Below, one piece after another: positions 17,955-26,252 of a stretch of DNA of 61,348 nucleotides. The notes beneath the pieces are model-generated. The model had not been told where the DNA came from. It was given only the letters and a program-made list of their open reading frames with translations, and made no database searches. The translations under genes were made by a program, and so were the position numbers. The DNA comes from JAJFFW01 sp038531315 (GTDB lineage: Bacteria; Pseudomonadota; Alphaproteobacteria; Caulobacterales; Parvularculaceae), in NCBI GenBank assembly GCA_038531315.1, contig JBCBBT010000014.1, positions 1 through 61,348 on the forward strand, in the 5' to 3' direction. Positions within the stretch are counted from its first letter, which is position 1; each line of letters begins with the position of its first letter.

Positions 17955-19136
17955 ATGACAGTCTCTCTTCACCAGCAAGTGCGCGTCGGCGCTTATGTTG
18001 CAAAACAAACGCTTTTGCGACGCGAGAAATATCCGCTGGTCTTGTTCCTTGAGCCCTTGTTTCGCTGCAACCTCGCCTGCCCCGGCTGCGGAAAGATCGA
18101 CTATCCGGCGCCGATCCTGAACAAGCGCCTGACGGTGAAGGAATGCCTCGACGCTGTTGATGAATGCGGCGCGCCGGTTGTCGCGATTCCGGGCGGCGAG
18201 CCGCTGATCCACAAGGAAATTGGCGAGATCGTCGAAGGCATCGTCAAGCGCAAGAAGTTTGTCTCGCTCTGCACGAATGCATTGCTGCTTGAGAAAAAGC
18301 TGCACCTGTTCAAACCTTCGCCGTTCCTTTTCTTCTCGGTCCATCTCGACGGACTTGAAGAAGAACACGATAAAGCCGTCGATCAGGAAGGCACATTCAA
18401 GATCGCCATCGAAGCGATCAAGAAAGCGCAGGCCGCAGGGTTTCAGGTCAACGTCAACGCGACGATCTTCGACAACATGACCGCCAAACAGGTCGCCGAT
18501 TATCTCGACTTCGCAACTGATCTTGGCGTCAACATTTCGATCTCGCCGGGCTACGCGTATGAGCGTGCGGAAGACAAGGAACACTTCCTGAGCCGCGAGA
18601 AAACCAAACAGCTGTTCCGCGACGTCTTTAAAATTGGCAAGGACCGCGGGCGCACATGGAACCTGTCGCATTCGATGCTGTTCCTCGACTTCCTCGCCGG
18701 CAATCAGGAATATCAGTGCACGCCATGGGGCTCGCCGACGCGCAATGTCTTCGGCTGGCAAAAGCCGTGCTACCTTCTCGGCGAAGGCTATGTCGACAGC
18801 TTCAAAGAGCTGATGGAAACGACAGACTGGGATCAGTACGGCACCGGCAAATACGAGAAGTGCTCCAACTGCATGGCGCATTGCGGTTATGAGCCGACTG
18901 CCGCAATGGATGCTGTCAAGAACCCGATGAAGCTCTTTAAACTGAACAAAACAGACAAGATCCGCACCGAGGGTCCGATGGCGCCGGAGATCAATCTCGC
19001 CGCTGCGCGCCCTGCTATCGACGTGCATGAAGAACTTGTCGAGGCGGAAATGGCCAAAATCGAAGCGGAAAAACAGGCCAAGGCGCAAGCCAAAGCAAAA
19101 CCCGCGCGTACACTGATCGATAACGTTGACGCCTAA
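17955..19136 (+). CDS. hpnH: Adenosyl-hopene transferase (radical SAM)
   Basis: 393 aa. It adds the 5'-deoxyadenosyl group of S-adenosylmethionine to diploptene, the first step of C35 hopanoid side-chain building. The radical SAM cluster motif CNLACPGC (Cx3Cx2C) is at about residues 38-45, preceded by the HpnH-type LVLFLEPLFR. IPGGEPLIHKEI and a C-terminal cysteine cluster (CSNCMAHCGYEPTAA) are family features. The Ala/Lys/Glu-rich tail of about 50 residues is variable. Its stop overlaps the convergent hpnG by 4 bp. Confidence 0.94.
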   Translation: MTVSLHQQVRVGAYVAKQTLLRREKYPLVLFLEPLFRCNLACPGCGKIDYPAPILNKRLTVKECLDAVDECGAPVVAIPGGEPLIHKEIGEIVEGIVKRKKFVSLCTNALLLEKKLHLFKPSPFLFFSVHLDGLEEEHDKAVDQEGTFKIAIEAIKKAQAAGFQVNVNATIFDNMTAKQVADYLDFATDLGVNISISPGYAYERAEDKEHFLSREKTKQLFRDVFKIGKDRGRTWNLSHSMLFLDFLAGNQEYQCTPWGSPTRNVFGWQKPCYLLGEGYVDSFKELMETTDWDQYGTGKYEKCSNCMAHCGYEPTAAMDAVKNPMKLFKLNKTDKIRTEGPMAPEINLAAARPAIDVHEELVEAEMAKIEAEKQAKAQAKAKPARTLIDNVDA

Positions 19137-19885
19137 AGGGCGTCCATTATTGATCCGATAACGGAACGAAGCGTTTTAAGCGCCGATCCGGAATCCTGTC
19201 CAAGTTTTAAAAGCGCCGGGAATTGCCCCGGCGCTTTTGCGCATTCAAGAAGCGTGCGCATCACCCGTGTCGAGCCGTCCGGCGCAACGGCATTGAGGGC
19301 CGCGCTCGGCAAGGCGCGCGAGGCTGGGTCCGCAACCGCGCGCACAGCCGCAAACGCCGCGCCGGCCGATGCGGCGGCCCGCGCCGCGCCGTGGCTTTCC
19401 ATATCGACCGCCGCAGCATTGAAGCGCTGAAAAAGGGCCGCCTTTTCTGCCGCCGATGCGACGATTTCATCGGCGCCGAACAGGATGATCGGGGCCGCGG
19501 CTGCGCCCGTCGGGGGATTTGGCGCCGAGACCGCATCAAGACTTCGGAAGATCGCCTTTACGATATCCTTGTCGCAGTCATAGCGAGCGCCGTCAGCGGT
19601 GACGACAGCGTCGGCGATCAGAAGGTCCCCCGGCGCCAATGCGGGATTGAGCCCGCCGGAAACGCCGACGCTCAAGATCGTGCGCGCACCGTCGCGGCAG
19701 AAATCGCGCGCAATTTCTTCAGCGCGCTGCGCGCTCGCGCCAGAAACGCCGACCCGCATCGCCGTCGCCGGTTGATCCGATGGGCGCGCGCGACCGGCGC
19801 ATTGACGGACCACGTCGGCCTCCGACTTCAATCCGCACACGACGCCGATAAACGCCGGTTCAGCTTTTTCCGATGGCGCGTTCAT
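19133..19885 (-). CDS. hpnG: Hopanoid nucleosidase/phosphorylase HpnG
   Basis: 250 aa of the PNP/MTAN fold. It removes adenine from adenosylhopane to give ribosyl- or formylhopane. SVGVSGGLNPALAPGDLLIA and the catalytic-region VDMESHGAARAAA are the nucleosidase blocks. It follows hpnH function and meets it tail to tail with a 4-bp overlap. Its own start overlaps the preceding membrane-protein gene by 4 bp, so it ends the hpnC-D-E operon. Confidence 0.87.
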   Translation of the reverse strand: MNAPSEKAEPAFIGVVCGLKSEADVVRQCAGRARPSDQPATAMRVGVSGASAQRAEEIARDFCRDGARTILSVGVSGGLNPALAPGDLLIADAVVTADGARYDCDKDIVKAIFRSLDAVSAPNPPTGAAAAPIILFGADEIVASAAEKAALFQRFNAAAVDMESHGAARAAASAGAAFAAVRAVADPASRALPSAALNAVAPDGSTRVMRTLLECAKAPGQFPALLKLGQDSGSALKTLRSVIGSIMDAL

Positions 19886-20370
19886 GCCGCCGGCGCTTTC
19901 CGAGCGCGCAATCCCATGCGCACGAGCCCTGCGATAAAGACGGCGAGGCCCAGAAAAAACAGCCCAAGCTTGAGCGGCGTCAGATAGGCCTTGAGGCCGG
20001 CGGCCTCATAGGCGCCATTGAGAATTGCGATTTGCGCCACGCCCTCAGTGATATCGACCGGTATGACGGCGGCGATCAGAAGCGCTAGCGCCCCGCCCGC
20101 CCGATCAAAAGCGCGCATCGCGACGCCGCAAAACAATGCGCCGTAGACAAACGGATAAACGACGTCGAGCGTCACCGTCATCCATGCATGAACCGTGCGT
20201 TGGACAGGGCTCATGGCGTCAACATGGGCGATGACCGCGGCGGGGTTCGAAATCTCGTCAATGATTTCAAAATCCCACACGCGCATGACAACGCCAAAGA
20301 GCACGGTCAGCGCAATCCATGCAAAAAAGAGCCGCCAAAGCGTGGCCGGCGCGACGAGCAATCGGGTCAA
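19882..20370 (-). CDS. Four-helix membrane protein embedded in the hopanoid operon
   Basis: 162 aa with hydrophobic segments at about 9-28, 60-85, 90-108 and 133-153 and a basic C-terminus (RARKAPAA). I do not recognise the family. Charged or polar residues that might matter lie in VDAMSPVQRTVHAWMTVTLDVVYPF (ends VDAMSPVQR and LDVVYPF) and in PVDITEGVAQ. It overlaps hpnE upstream and hpnG downstream by 4 bp each (ATGA type). It is therefore made in step with hopanoid enzymes and may act on the same membrane lipids. That link is inference. Confidence 0.7.
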   Translation of the reverse strand: MTRLLVAPATLWRLFFAWIALTVLFGVVMRVWDFEIIDEISNPAAVIAHVDAMSPVQRTVHAWMTVTLDVVYPFVYGALFCGVAMRAFDRAGGALALLIAAVIPVDITEGVAQIAILNGAYEAAGLKAYLTPLKLGLFFLGLAVFIAGLVRMGLRARKAPAA

Positions 20371-21644
20371 GCGCGCCGCCCCATCACAAGTTGCGCGGCG
20401 CGATCGCCGGACCGGATCGAGCCTTCGATGGTCGCCGGAACGCCGGTATCGGTGTGATCACCCGCAAGGGTCAGATTATCATAAGCGGTTTCGGCTTTCA
20501 GGCGCCTTTCCGCCGCTTGCGGCGATTGATCCGGCGTTGCGCGGCGCTCGCGGATGACGCGCACCGCCTCATAGGGCATGTCGCCCAAATCAAGCGCGAT
20601 TTGCGTTTCGCGCCAGAGGTCTTTGACGACCTGCGCGTTTGGCACGTCATCCATGCCAATCGCGTGGGAAGCCGAAACGGTGAGGCTGACGACATCGTCG
20701 CGCACAAACGCCCAATGCGCATCGGACGAAATCATCCCGATAAAAGGCCCGCCTTGCAAAACTTCCTGCGGCGCGGGCGTCGGCGTGCGGTAATGCACGT
20801 TCAAGATGCTCGCATCGTCGAGCGGCGGATCGACATCGGGCAAAACCTGTTTCAAGCGCGACGGCGGCAACGCGAAGATCACGTCATCGCGATCCGACAG
20901 GGCGACGACATCGTCGCCGAAATTGAGGCCCCGTACGCGCCCTTTCTCGTAGACAGCCTCGCGCAATCGCGCGTTGAAGCGCACCGTCGCGCCTTTTTCG
21001 GTCAGAAACTTCAATGCGGGATCAACGAATGCGGGACCGAGCCCTTCGCGCGCGGCGAGCGGGCGCGAGGCCTGGCCGCCAAGTGCAAATGTTTCGCGGA
21101 TCACCGACCACAAAAGGCGCGCCTGACCCAGTTCCGGCGTCGTATTGAGAACCGCAAGCGTCAGCGGCTCCCAAAAGGTTGCATAGAGAATATTTTCGCG
21201 ATCAACGACATCCGCAACGGTTGCGTCGGACGAGGCGAAAACAATCCTGGCGGCTTTCAGATAATCGCCGACCGTTGAGCCCGGCACGCGCCATTGTTTG
21301 TCGAAAATCCAGAACGGGATTGGCCCTTCATTCAGCCTGACGGTCCAGCGCGCGCGCGATTTGATGTCGACAAATGGATAAGTCGCAAATTGGGGGCCGG
21401 TGAGCGCGTCTTTCGATCCGATGCGCTTTAAAAATCCGAGCGCAGACTTGTTGCCCGACATGATCAAATGGTTGCCATTGTCGATATCGCGCTCAAGCGT
21501 GCGGTCGAAAAACGACCGGCAACGGCCGCCGGCGTGACCGGCCGATTCAAAAACCGTCACCTTCCTGCCGGCGTCAGCGAGCCTGACCGCAGCCGCAAGG
21601 CCGGAAAGGCCCGCGCCGATAATATAGACATGCGGCGAAGTCAT
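20367..21644 (-). CDS. hpnE: Hydroxysqualene dehydroxylase
   Basis: 425 aa FAD-dependent amine-oxidase-like protein. It reduces hydroxysqualene to squalene in the HpnC-D-E route. The N-terminal dinucleotide fold VYIIGAGLSGLAAAVRLADAG is followed by GGRCRSFFD and DNGNHLIMSGN, both typical of HpnE, and a C-terminal FAD-contact LAGDHTDTGVPATIEG. The start lies 16 bp after the hpnD stop. Confidence 0.92.
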   Translation of the reverse strand: MTSPHVYIIGAGLSGLAAAVRLADAGRKVTVFESAGHAGGRCRSFFDRTLERDIDNGNHLIMSGNKSALGFLKRIGSKDALTGPQFATYPFVDIKSRARWTVRLNEGPIPFWIFDKQWRVPGSTVGDYLKAARIVFASSDATVADVVDRENILYATFWEPLTLAVLNTTPELGQARLLWSVIRETFALGGQASRPLAAREGLGPAFVDPALKFLTEKGATVRFNARLREAVYEKGRVRGLNFGDDVVALSDRDDVIFALPPSRLKQVLPDVDPPLDDASILNVHYRTPTPAPQEVLQGGPFIGMISSDAHWAFVRDDVVSLTVSASHAIGMDDVPNAQVVKDLWRETQIALDLGDMPYEAVRVIRERRATPDQSPQAAERRLKAETAYDNLTLAGDHTDTGVPATIEGSIRSGDRAAQLVMGRRA

Positions 21645-21660
21645 GAACGGGCGCCGATCC

Positions 21661-22542
21661 TCATGGTGCGGCCTTTAACGGCGGGGCCAGCGCGTAGCGC
21701 GCGGAAATCGCCAGTTTTTCGGCTTTCGACATGTCGAGGCTTTGGCCGGTTTTATCCCAGCCGCGTGCATCAAGTTTTTTCAAATACGCCTCGTAAACAC
21801 CCATCATCAACAGCGCCGGGCGCAAGACCCGCCAGTCGAGATGGGCGAGCGCAGCGCGCGCGTCGGCGAATTTCTCACGCGCGACAGCGCCGAGCTCGCG
21901 CGCAACCGCCGGCAGCCCGCGCGCGCCGAGGATTTTGTCCGGCGTCAACGGACAGTCGTGTTTCTCAAGCAGCTCGCGCGGGAGATACAACCGCCCAAGC
22001 GCCGCGTCCTCGCCGACATCGCGCAAGATATTGGTCAATTGCAGCGCATCGCCGAGCGACAGCGAAAACTGATCGGCGTGCGCGCCTTTTGGCGCGCCGA
22101 AGGCCGGCATCGACAACTGACCGACAGCGCCCGCGACCCGCCGCGTGTAAGCGAGCAGCGTTTCCATCGGCGGGGCGACGATCGGACCGTTCGCGTCCAT
22201 CTCCATGCCCTCGATCATCAAAATGAACTCACGCTTGGGTAAATCAAAAGCGCGCACAGGGTCGAGAAGCGCAAGTCCGGTGGCGAAGGTGGGCTGGCCC
22301 TCGAAAACTCTGTCGATTTCTTCGCGCCAGGCTGTGAGCCCGGCGATTTTCTGATCGCGCGAGCCCCCTTCATCGGCGATATCGTCGACTTCCCGGCAAA
22401 ACGCGTAAATCGCGTACATGGCGTCGCGGCGCGGTTTCGACAAAATCCGCATGCCCGCCGCAAAGGACGTGCCCGAGCGTTTGACGGTCGCCGTTGCGTG
22501 CCGGCGCGCTTCTTCCGGGGATATGGCGACGGCGCCGGTCAT
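21661..22542 (-). CDS. hpnD: Presqualene diphosphate synthase
   Basis: 293 aa, squalene/phytoene synthase family. It couples two farnesyl diphosphates to presqualene diphosphate. The first Asp-rich motif is EVDDIADEGG, the second is NILRDVGEDA, with YAFCREVDD and RLYLPRELL family blocks. Its start overlaps the hpnC stop by 4 bp. Together with hpnC and hpnE it replaces a single squalene synthase. Confidence 0.92.
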   Translation of the reverse strand: MTGAVAISPEEARRHATATVKRSGTSFAAGMRILSKPRRDAMYAIYAFCREVDDIADEGGSRDQKIAGLTAWREEIDRVFEGQPTFATGLALLDPVRAFDLPKREFILMIEGMEMDANGPIVAPPMETLLAYTRRVAGAVGQLSMPAFGAPKGAHADQFSLSLGDALQLTNILRDVGEDAALGRLYLPRELLEKHDCPLTPDKILGARGLPAVARELGAVAREKFADARAALAHLDWRVLRPALLMMGVYEAYLKKLDARGWDKTGQSLDMSKAEKLAISARYALAPPLKAAP

Positions 22543-23462
22543 TCAGCGGCCTGCCCGGCGGTGGCGCGCGATCGCCGCGCCATGGCGCCGGCCTGAAAAA
22601 AACCGGCGACCATACCGCCGAGACCCGCGCGCGCGAAATCGAGTTTGTTGAGCGCAACGCGCGTCGCCAGCGGATCGCCCTTGCGCAACAGAACAATCAG
22701 CCGGTCCGCGAGATTGACGATCACCGCCGATTCCATCGCCAGATGTTTGCTTTTGAGCGCCGGGGCGAGCTGGCGCGCATCGCGCATTAACACCTCGCAG
22801 CCGTCGAGCATGCGGTCGATGACCCGGCGCAAAGCGGGCGCCGTCGCGGGCTCGTCGATGAGATCAACGTCGCCGCCTGCTTCGCGCAGCCAGTCGCGAA
22901 TGACGTAGACCCTGTCGAGGTCGCGCTTGTCGTCGGCGCAATCCTGCAAGTGATTGACGATCTGCAACACCGTGCACAGCGCATCGGAATAGCGGTATCC
23001 GGCGGGGTCTTCGCCATGCAGATCAAGGAGGTAGCGCCCGACCGGGTTCGCCGATAGCGCGCAATAGCCAAGCAATTCTTCCCAAGTGTCGTAGCGCAGC
23101 TTTTCGCAATCCTGCACGAAAGCGGCGATCAGATCTGAGCCGTGTTTTGTCGGCACGTTCGTTTCGGCCATGCTCCGGCGCAGGGCGTGCGCTTTTTCAA
23201 ACCCGGCGCCGTAGCCGTCCTCGCCGCGCAGCGCCGCGTCCATCGCGCGCAGTCTTTCGATCCGGTCCTGCGCGCGAAGCGCGCCGTTATCGGCGATATC
23301 GTCGATCGCGCGCGCAAAGGCGTAATAAGTCGCCACATGCGGCCGCAACGCTTTGGGCAACAAAAACGAGCCGACGGGAAAATTCTCGTCAGCCGCGCCC
23401 TTGCCGGACGGCGTTTCCGGGCCGTCACGAAACGGCGTCTGGGTGTTCGGCTCAGCAGTCAT
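22539..23462 (-). CDS. hpnC: Hydroxysqualene synthase
   Basis: 307 aa, the second squalene/phytoene synthase homologue. It converts presqualene diphosphate to hydroxysqualene. ENFPVGSFLLPKALRPH at the N-terminus is the HpnC signature. Asp motifs are AIDDIADNG and DCADDKRDLDRVY. It is the first gene of the minus-strand operon and its 5' region is shared with hpnB on the other strand, where paired inverted repeats occur. Confidence 0.92.
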   Translation of the reverse strand: MTAEPNTQTPFRDGPETPSGKGAADENFPVGSFLLPKALRPHVATYYAFARAIDDIADNGALRAQDRIERLRAMDAALRGEDGYGAGFEKAHALRRSMAETNVPTKHGSDLIAAFVQDCEKLRYDTWEELLGYCALSANPVGRYLLDLHGEDPAGYRYSDALCTVLQIVNHLQDCADDKRDLDRVYVIRDWLREAGGDVDLIDEPATAPALRRVIDRMLDGCEVLMRDARQLAPALKSKHLAMESAVIVNLADRLIVLLRKGDPLATRVALNKLDFARAGLGGMVAGFFQAGAMARRSRATAGQAAE

Positions 23463-23636
23463 AAGAGTGTCGTTGTTGGCTCGTCATGATCGGGTTTTGC
23501 GGCGGCGCGGGGGTTTGATAAGGGGTTTTTTGATCCGATAAAACCGCTCTTCGTCATCCGGCGGTTCTTCGGTGCCGCGGCGCGGGCCTCCTTTTGGTTT
23601 GCGCCTGCATAGTTATAGGGCGCCGGCGATGGGGCG

Positions 23637-23674
23637 GGGAAAGATTTCCCGCACCGGCGCGGGAAAGATATCCC
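23637..23674. promoter_or_regulatory. Two 14-bp palindromes between hpnC and hpnB
   Basis: GGGAAAGATTTCCC (23637-23650) is a perfect inverted repeat with 6-bp arms. GGGAAAGATATCCC (23661-23674) is the same box with one mismatched pair. The centre-to-centre distance is 24 bp. They lie 20-57 bp before the hpnB start and about 175-212 bp before hpnC. They look like paired operator sites for a dimeric regulator. Confidence 0.5.
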
Positions 23675-23693
23675 ACGATTTGTAGGAAAGCGC

Positions 23694-24848
23694 ATGCTAG
23701 TCACTGTAATTGCTGGAATTTCTCTTGCAGCCTGGATTGCGCTCTGGGGCTGGCGGTCGGCCTATTGGCGCGCCGATCAGCGCCTCACCCGGACCCCGGC
23801 GCCGCCGGCCTGGCCCCCAGTCTGCGCGATTATTCCGGCCCGCAACGAGGCCGATCACATCGCCGCCGTGATCGGCGCCCATATGGCGAGCGCTTATCCG
23901 GGCGCGTTTTCCATCGTCCTCGCAGACGACCAGTCCGGGGACGGCACCGCCGAGCGCGCCCGCGCGGCGGCGGCCTCTGCAAGCAAAAGCGCGCGGCGGC
24001 TCGAAATTGTCAGCGTCCCGGACTTGCCTGCGGGCTGGACGGGCAAATTATGGGCGATGGAAAACGCCGTTGCCCGCGCCCGGGAAATTTCTCCGGACGC
24101 CGCCTATTATCTTTTTACCGACGCCGACATCGTCCACGCGCCGCAAACGCTCGCTGCGTTGGTCGCAAAAGCTGAATACAAACAGCGCGCACTGGTCTCG
24201 CTAATGGCCCGCCTCGATGCGCGGGGGGCCTGGGGCGCGCTCCTGATCCCGGCCTTTATTTACTTCTTTCAAAAGCTCTATCCCTTTCGCGCCGCCAACA
24301 GCGAATGGCGCACCCTCGCGGCGGCCGCCGGCGGCTGCATGCTCATCCATCGGGAAACCTATGAGGAAACCGGCGGCGTCGGCGCCATCCGGTCTTCGCT
24401 GATCGACGATTGCGCGCTTGCCCGACAAATCAAGACGGCGGCGCCGATCTGGATCGGCCTTGCCGACGGCGACGTTGTTTCGCGGCGCGATAACCGGTCC
24501 TTTTCCTCCGTATGGAAAATGGTGTCGCGCACGGCGTTTACCCAGCTTGACTATTCCTGGGCGGCGCTCGCGGGAACGGTTCTGGCGATGGGCGTGATTT
24601 ATATGGTCCCCCCGCTTGTTGCGCTCACCGCTCCGTTTACGGAATACAATCTCGCTGGCTGGCTTGCGCTCGCTGCGTGGGGTCTGATGACCCTCACCTA
24701 TGCGCCAACCGCGCGGCTTTATGGCCAGCCATTCTGGCGCTGGCCGGCGCTTCCCGTCGCCGGCGCGCTTTACACCGCGATGACGATCGGGTCCGGCCTC
24801 GCCCATGCGCGCGGCAAAGGCGGGCTCTGGAAAGGCCGGCGCTACTGA
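23694..24848 (+). CDS. hpnB: Hopanoid-associated glycosyltransferase HpnB
   Basis: 384 aa, family 2 glycosyltransferase. An N-terminal membrane segment (about 3-22) precedes the catalytic domain with IIPARNEADHI, LADDQSGDGT and the metal-binding FTDADIVH. There are three or four C-terminal hydrophobic helices (about 280-360). The HpnB subgroup is implied by WTGKLWAMENAVA and by the location next to hpnC. Its substrate is not established; polar head-group sugars of hopanoids are the usual suggestion. AGGAAA lies 6 nt before the ATG. Confidence 0.86.
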   Translation: MLVTVIAGISLAAWIALWGWRSAYWRADQRLTRTPAPPAWPPVCAIIPARNEADHIAAVIGAHMASAYPGAFSIVLADDQSGDGTAERARAAAASASKSARRLEIVSVPDLPAGWTGKLWAMENAVARAREISPDAAYYLFTDADIVHAPQTLAALVAKAEYKQRALVSLMARLDARGAWGALLIPAFIYFFQKLYPFRAANSEWRTLAAAAGGCMLIHRETYEETGGVGAIRSSLIDDCALARQIKTAAPIWIGLADGDVVSRRDNRSFSSVWKMVSRTAFTQLDYSWAALAGTVLAMGVIYMVPPLVALTAPFTEYNLAGWLALAAWGLMTLTYAPTARLYGQPFWRWPALPVAGALYTAMTIGSGLAHARGKGGLWKGRRY

Positions 24849-24872
24849 ATTCCTGAAAAGGGCCGCGGATCG

Positions 24873-26207
24873 TTACGCCTCGGCGAGGCTCGCCTTCAGA
24901 CGCGGGATCAGCGCATTCGCGCCGGCGATGACGGCGCCAAGATCGAGCGTCGTCAGCCTGCGGTTATCAACGACCTGCCGGCCGGCGATAAAGACATCTT
25001 CAACGTCGTGATGAGACGCCGCGTAGGCGAGATAGCTGACCGGATCAAAAACCGGCGCCGCATGCGCCTGATCCGGGTTCATCAAAATGAAATCAGCGCG
25101 TTTGCCGACTTCGAGCGAGCCCGCCTCATCGGCGATGCCCAGCGCCTCGGCGCCGCGCAGCGTCGCCATCAATACCGCATCGCGGGCGCTGACCGCCGCC
25201 GCGTCCTCGCGCGCGCCATTGTGCAGGATCGCGGCCAGCCGGATCGCTTTCCAAAGATCGAGATCATTGCCGCTGACGGCGCCGTCAGTGCCGAGCGCCA
25301 CCCTGACATTCGCACTAATGAAATCCGGCAGGCGGGCGATGCCCGAGCCGAGCTTCAGGTTCGACGCCGGGTTGTGTGAGACCGTCGCGCCGGTGCGCGC
25401 AAGAATGTCAATTTCCTCATCGTCGAGATGAACGCAATGGGCGAGCACTGTTTTGGGCGAGAGCAGCGACAGGCTGTCGAGATGGCGGATCACCGAGGCG
25501 CCGTATCGTTCCTTGATATCGGCTTGTTCAGCGCGGGTCTCGGCGGCGTGGATGGTCAACAGCGCGTCGTAGTCTTCCTGCACCGCGCGCACCCGCTCAA
25601 GGCTTTCCGGCGAGACCGTGTAGGCGCCATGCGGGCAAACCGTTTTGATAAGGTGGGGATGATCTTTATGCGCATCAAAAAATCCACGCCCCATGGCCTC
25701 GCGCTTATCGGCCGTGGCCCCGTCAATGCCGGGCGGGTCGAAAAAGATCGCTCCCGTCGCAACGCGCAGGCCCGTCTCCTCCGCGGCGGCGACAAGCTCT
25801 TCAGGGTGCCAATACATATCCATGACGGCGGTGACGCCGTTTAGAAGATTTTCCGCATACCCAAGGCGCGCGCCAAGCCCGACCGTCTCCGGTGAGGTGA
25901 TCGCCGTTTCCGCGACCCAGAGTTTCGCAAGCCAGGGCTCCAGCGGCAGGCCTTCGACAAGCCCGCGATAAAGAGAATTACCGGAATGGCAATGCGTGTT
26001 GATCAAACCCGGCATGAGGATGCGCCCGCCGGCGTCGATAACCGTTGCGCCGTCCGTCCGCCTCGCTTCGAGCGCAGCGTCATCGCCGACGTTCACAATC
26101 GCGCCGCCGGAAACCGCGACGCCGCCGCCTTCGATCACCGTCATGGCGTCATCGCAAACGACGACGGTGGCGTTCGTGATGATCAGATCAGCGGCGTCAC
26201 CGGACAT
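24873..26207 (-). CDS. Amidohydrolase of the TRZ/ATZ (MTA/SAH deaminase-like) group
   Basis: 444 aa cytoplasmic metal-dependent deaminase. Metal ligands are visible in LINTHCHSGN (HxH), in the His of TIHAAETRAE, in VLAHCVHL and in the Asp of ALGTDGAVSGN. The split beta-sandwich at both ends (LIITNATVVVCDD and GKRADFILMN) is typical of the superfamily. Members deaminate S-adenosylhomocysteine, methylthioadenosine, 8-oxoguanine or other N-heterocycles. The exact substrate cannot be read from sequence. It is convergent with hpnB (24-bp gap), and no operon partner is evident, because the downstream-facing M28 gene starts 1.4 kb away on the same strand. Confidence 0.78.
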   Translation of the reverse strand: MSGDAADLIITNATVVVCDDAMTVIEGGGVAVSGGAIVNVGDDAALEARRTDGATVIDAGGRILMPGLINTHCHSGNSLYRGLVEGLPLEPWLAKLWVAETAITSPETVGLGARLGYAENLLNGVTAVMDMYWHPEELVAAAEETGLRVATGAIFFDPPGIDGATADKREAMGRGFFDAHKDHPHLIKTVCPHGAYTVSPESLERVRAVQEDYDALLTIHAAETRAEQADIKERYGASVIRHLDSLSLLSPKTVLAHCVHLDDEEIDILARTGATVSHNPASNLKLGSGIARLPDFISANVRVALGTDGAVSGNDLDLWKAIRLAAILHNGAREDAAAVSARDAVLMATLRGAEALGIADEAGSLEVGKRADFILMNPDQAHAAPVFDPVSYLAYAASHHDVEDVFIAGRQVVDNRRLTTLDLGAVIAGANALIPRLKASLAEA

Positions 26208-26252
26208 ATTCCGAGCCCTTCTTGTATGAGGTTTTAAAATTGACGACGGGGG

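Noticed and set aside
16650..19088. 812-codon open frame on the minus strand
   Set aside because: It is the shadow of ispH and hpnH, both unmistakable on the plus strand.
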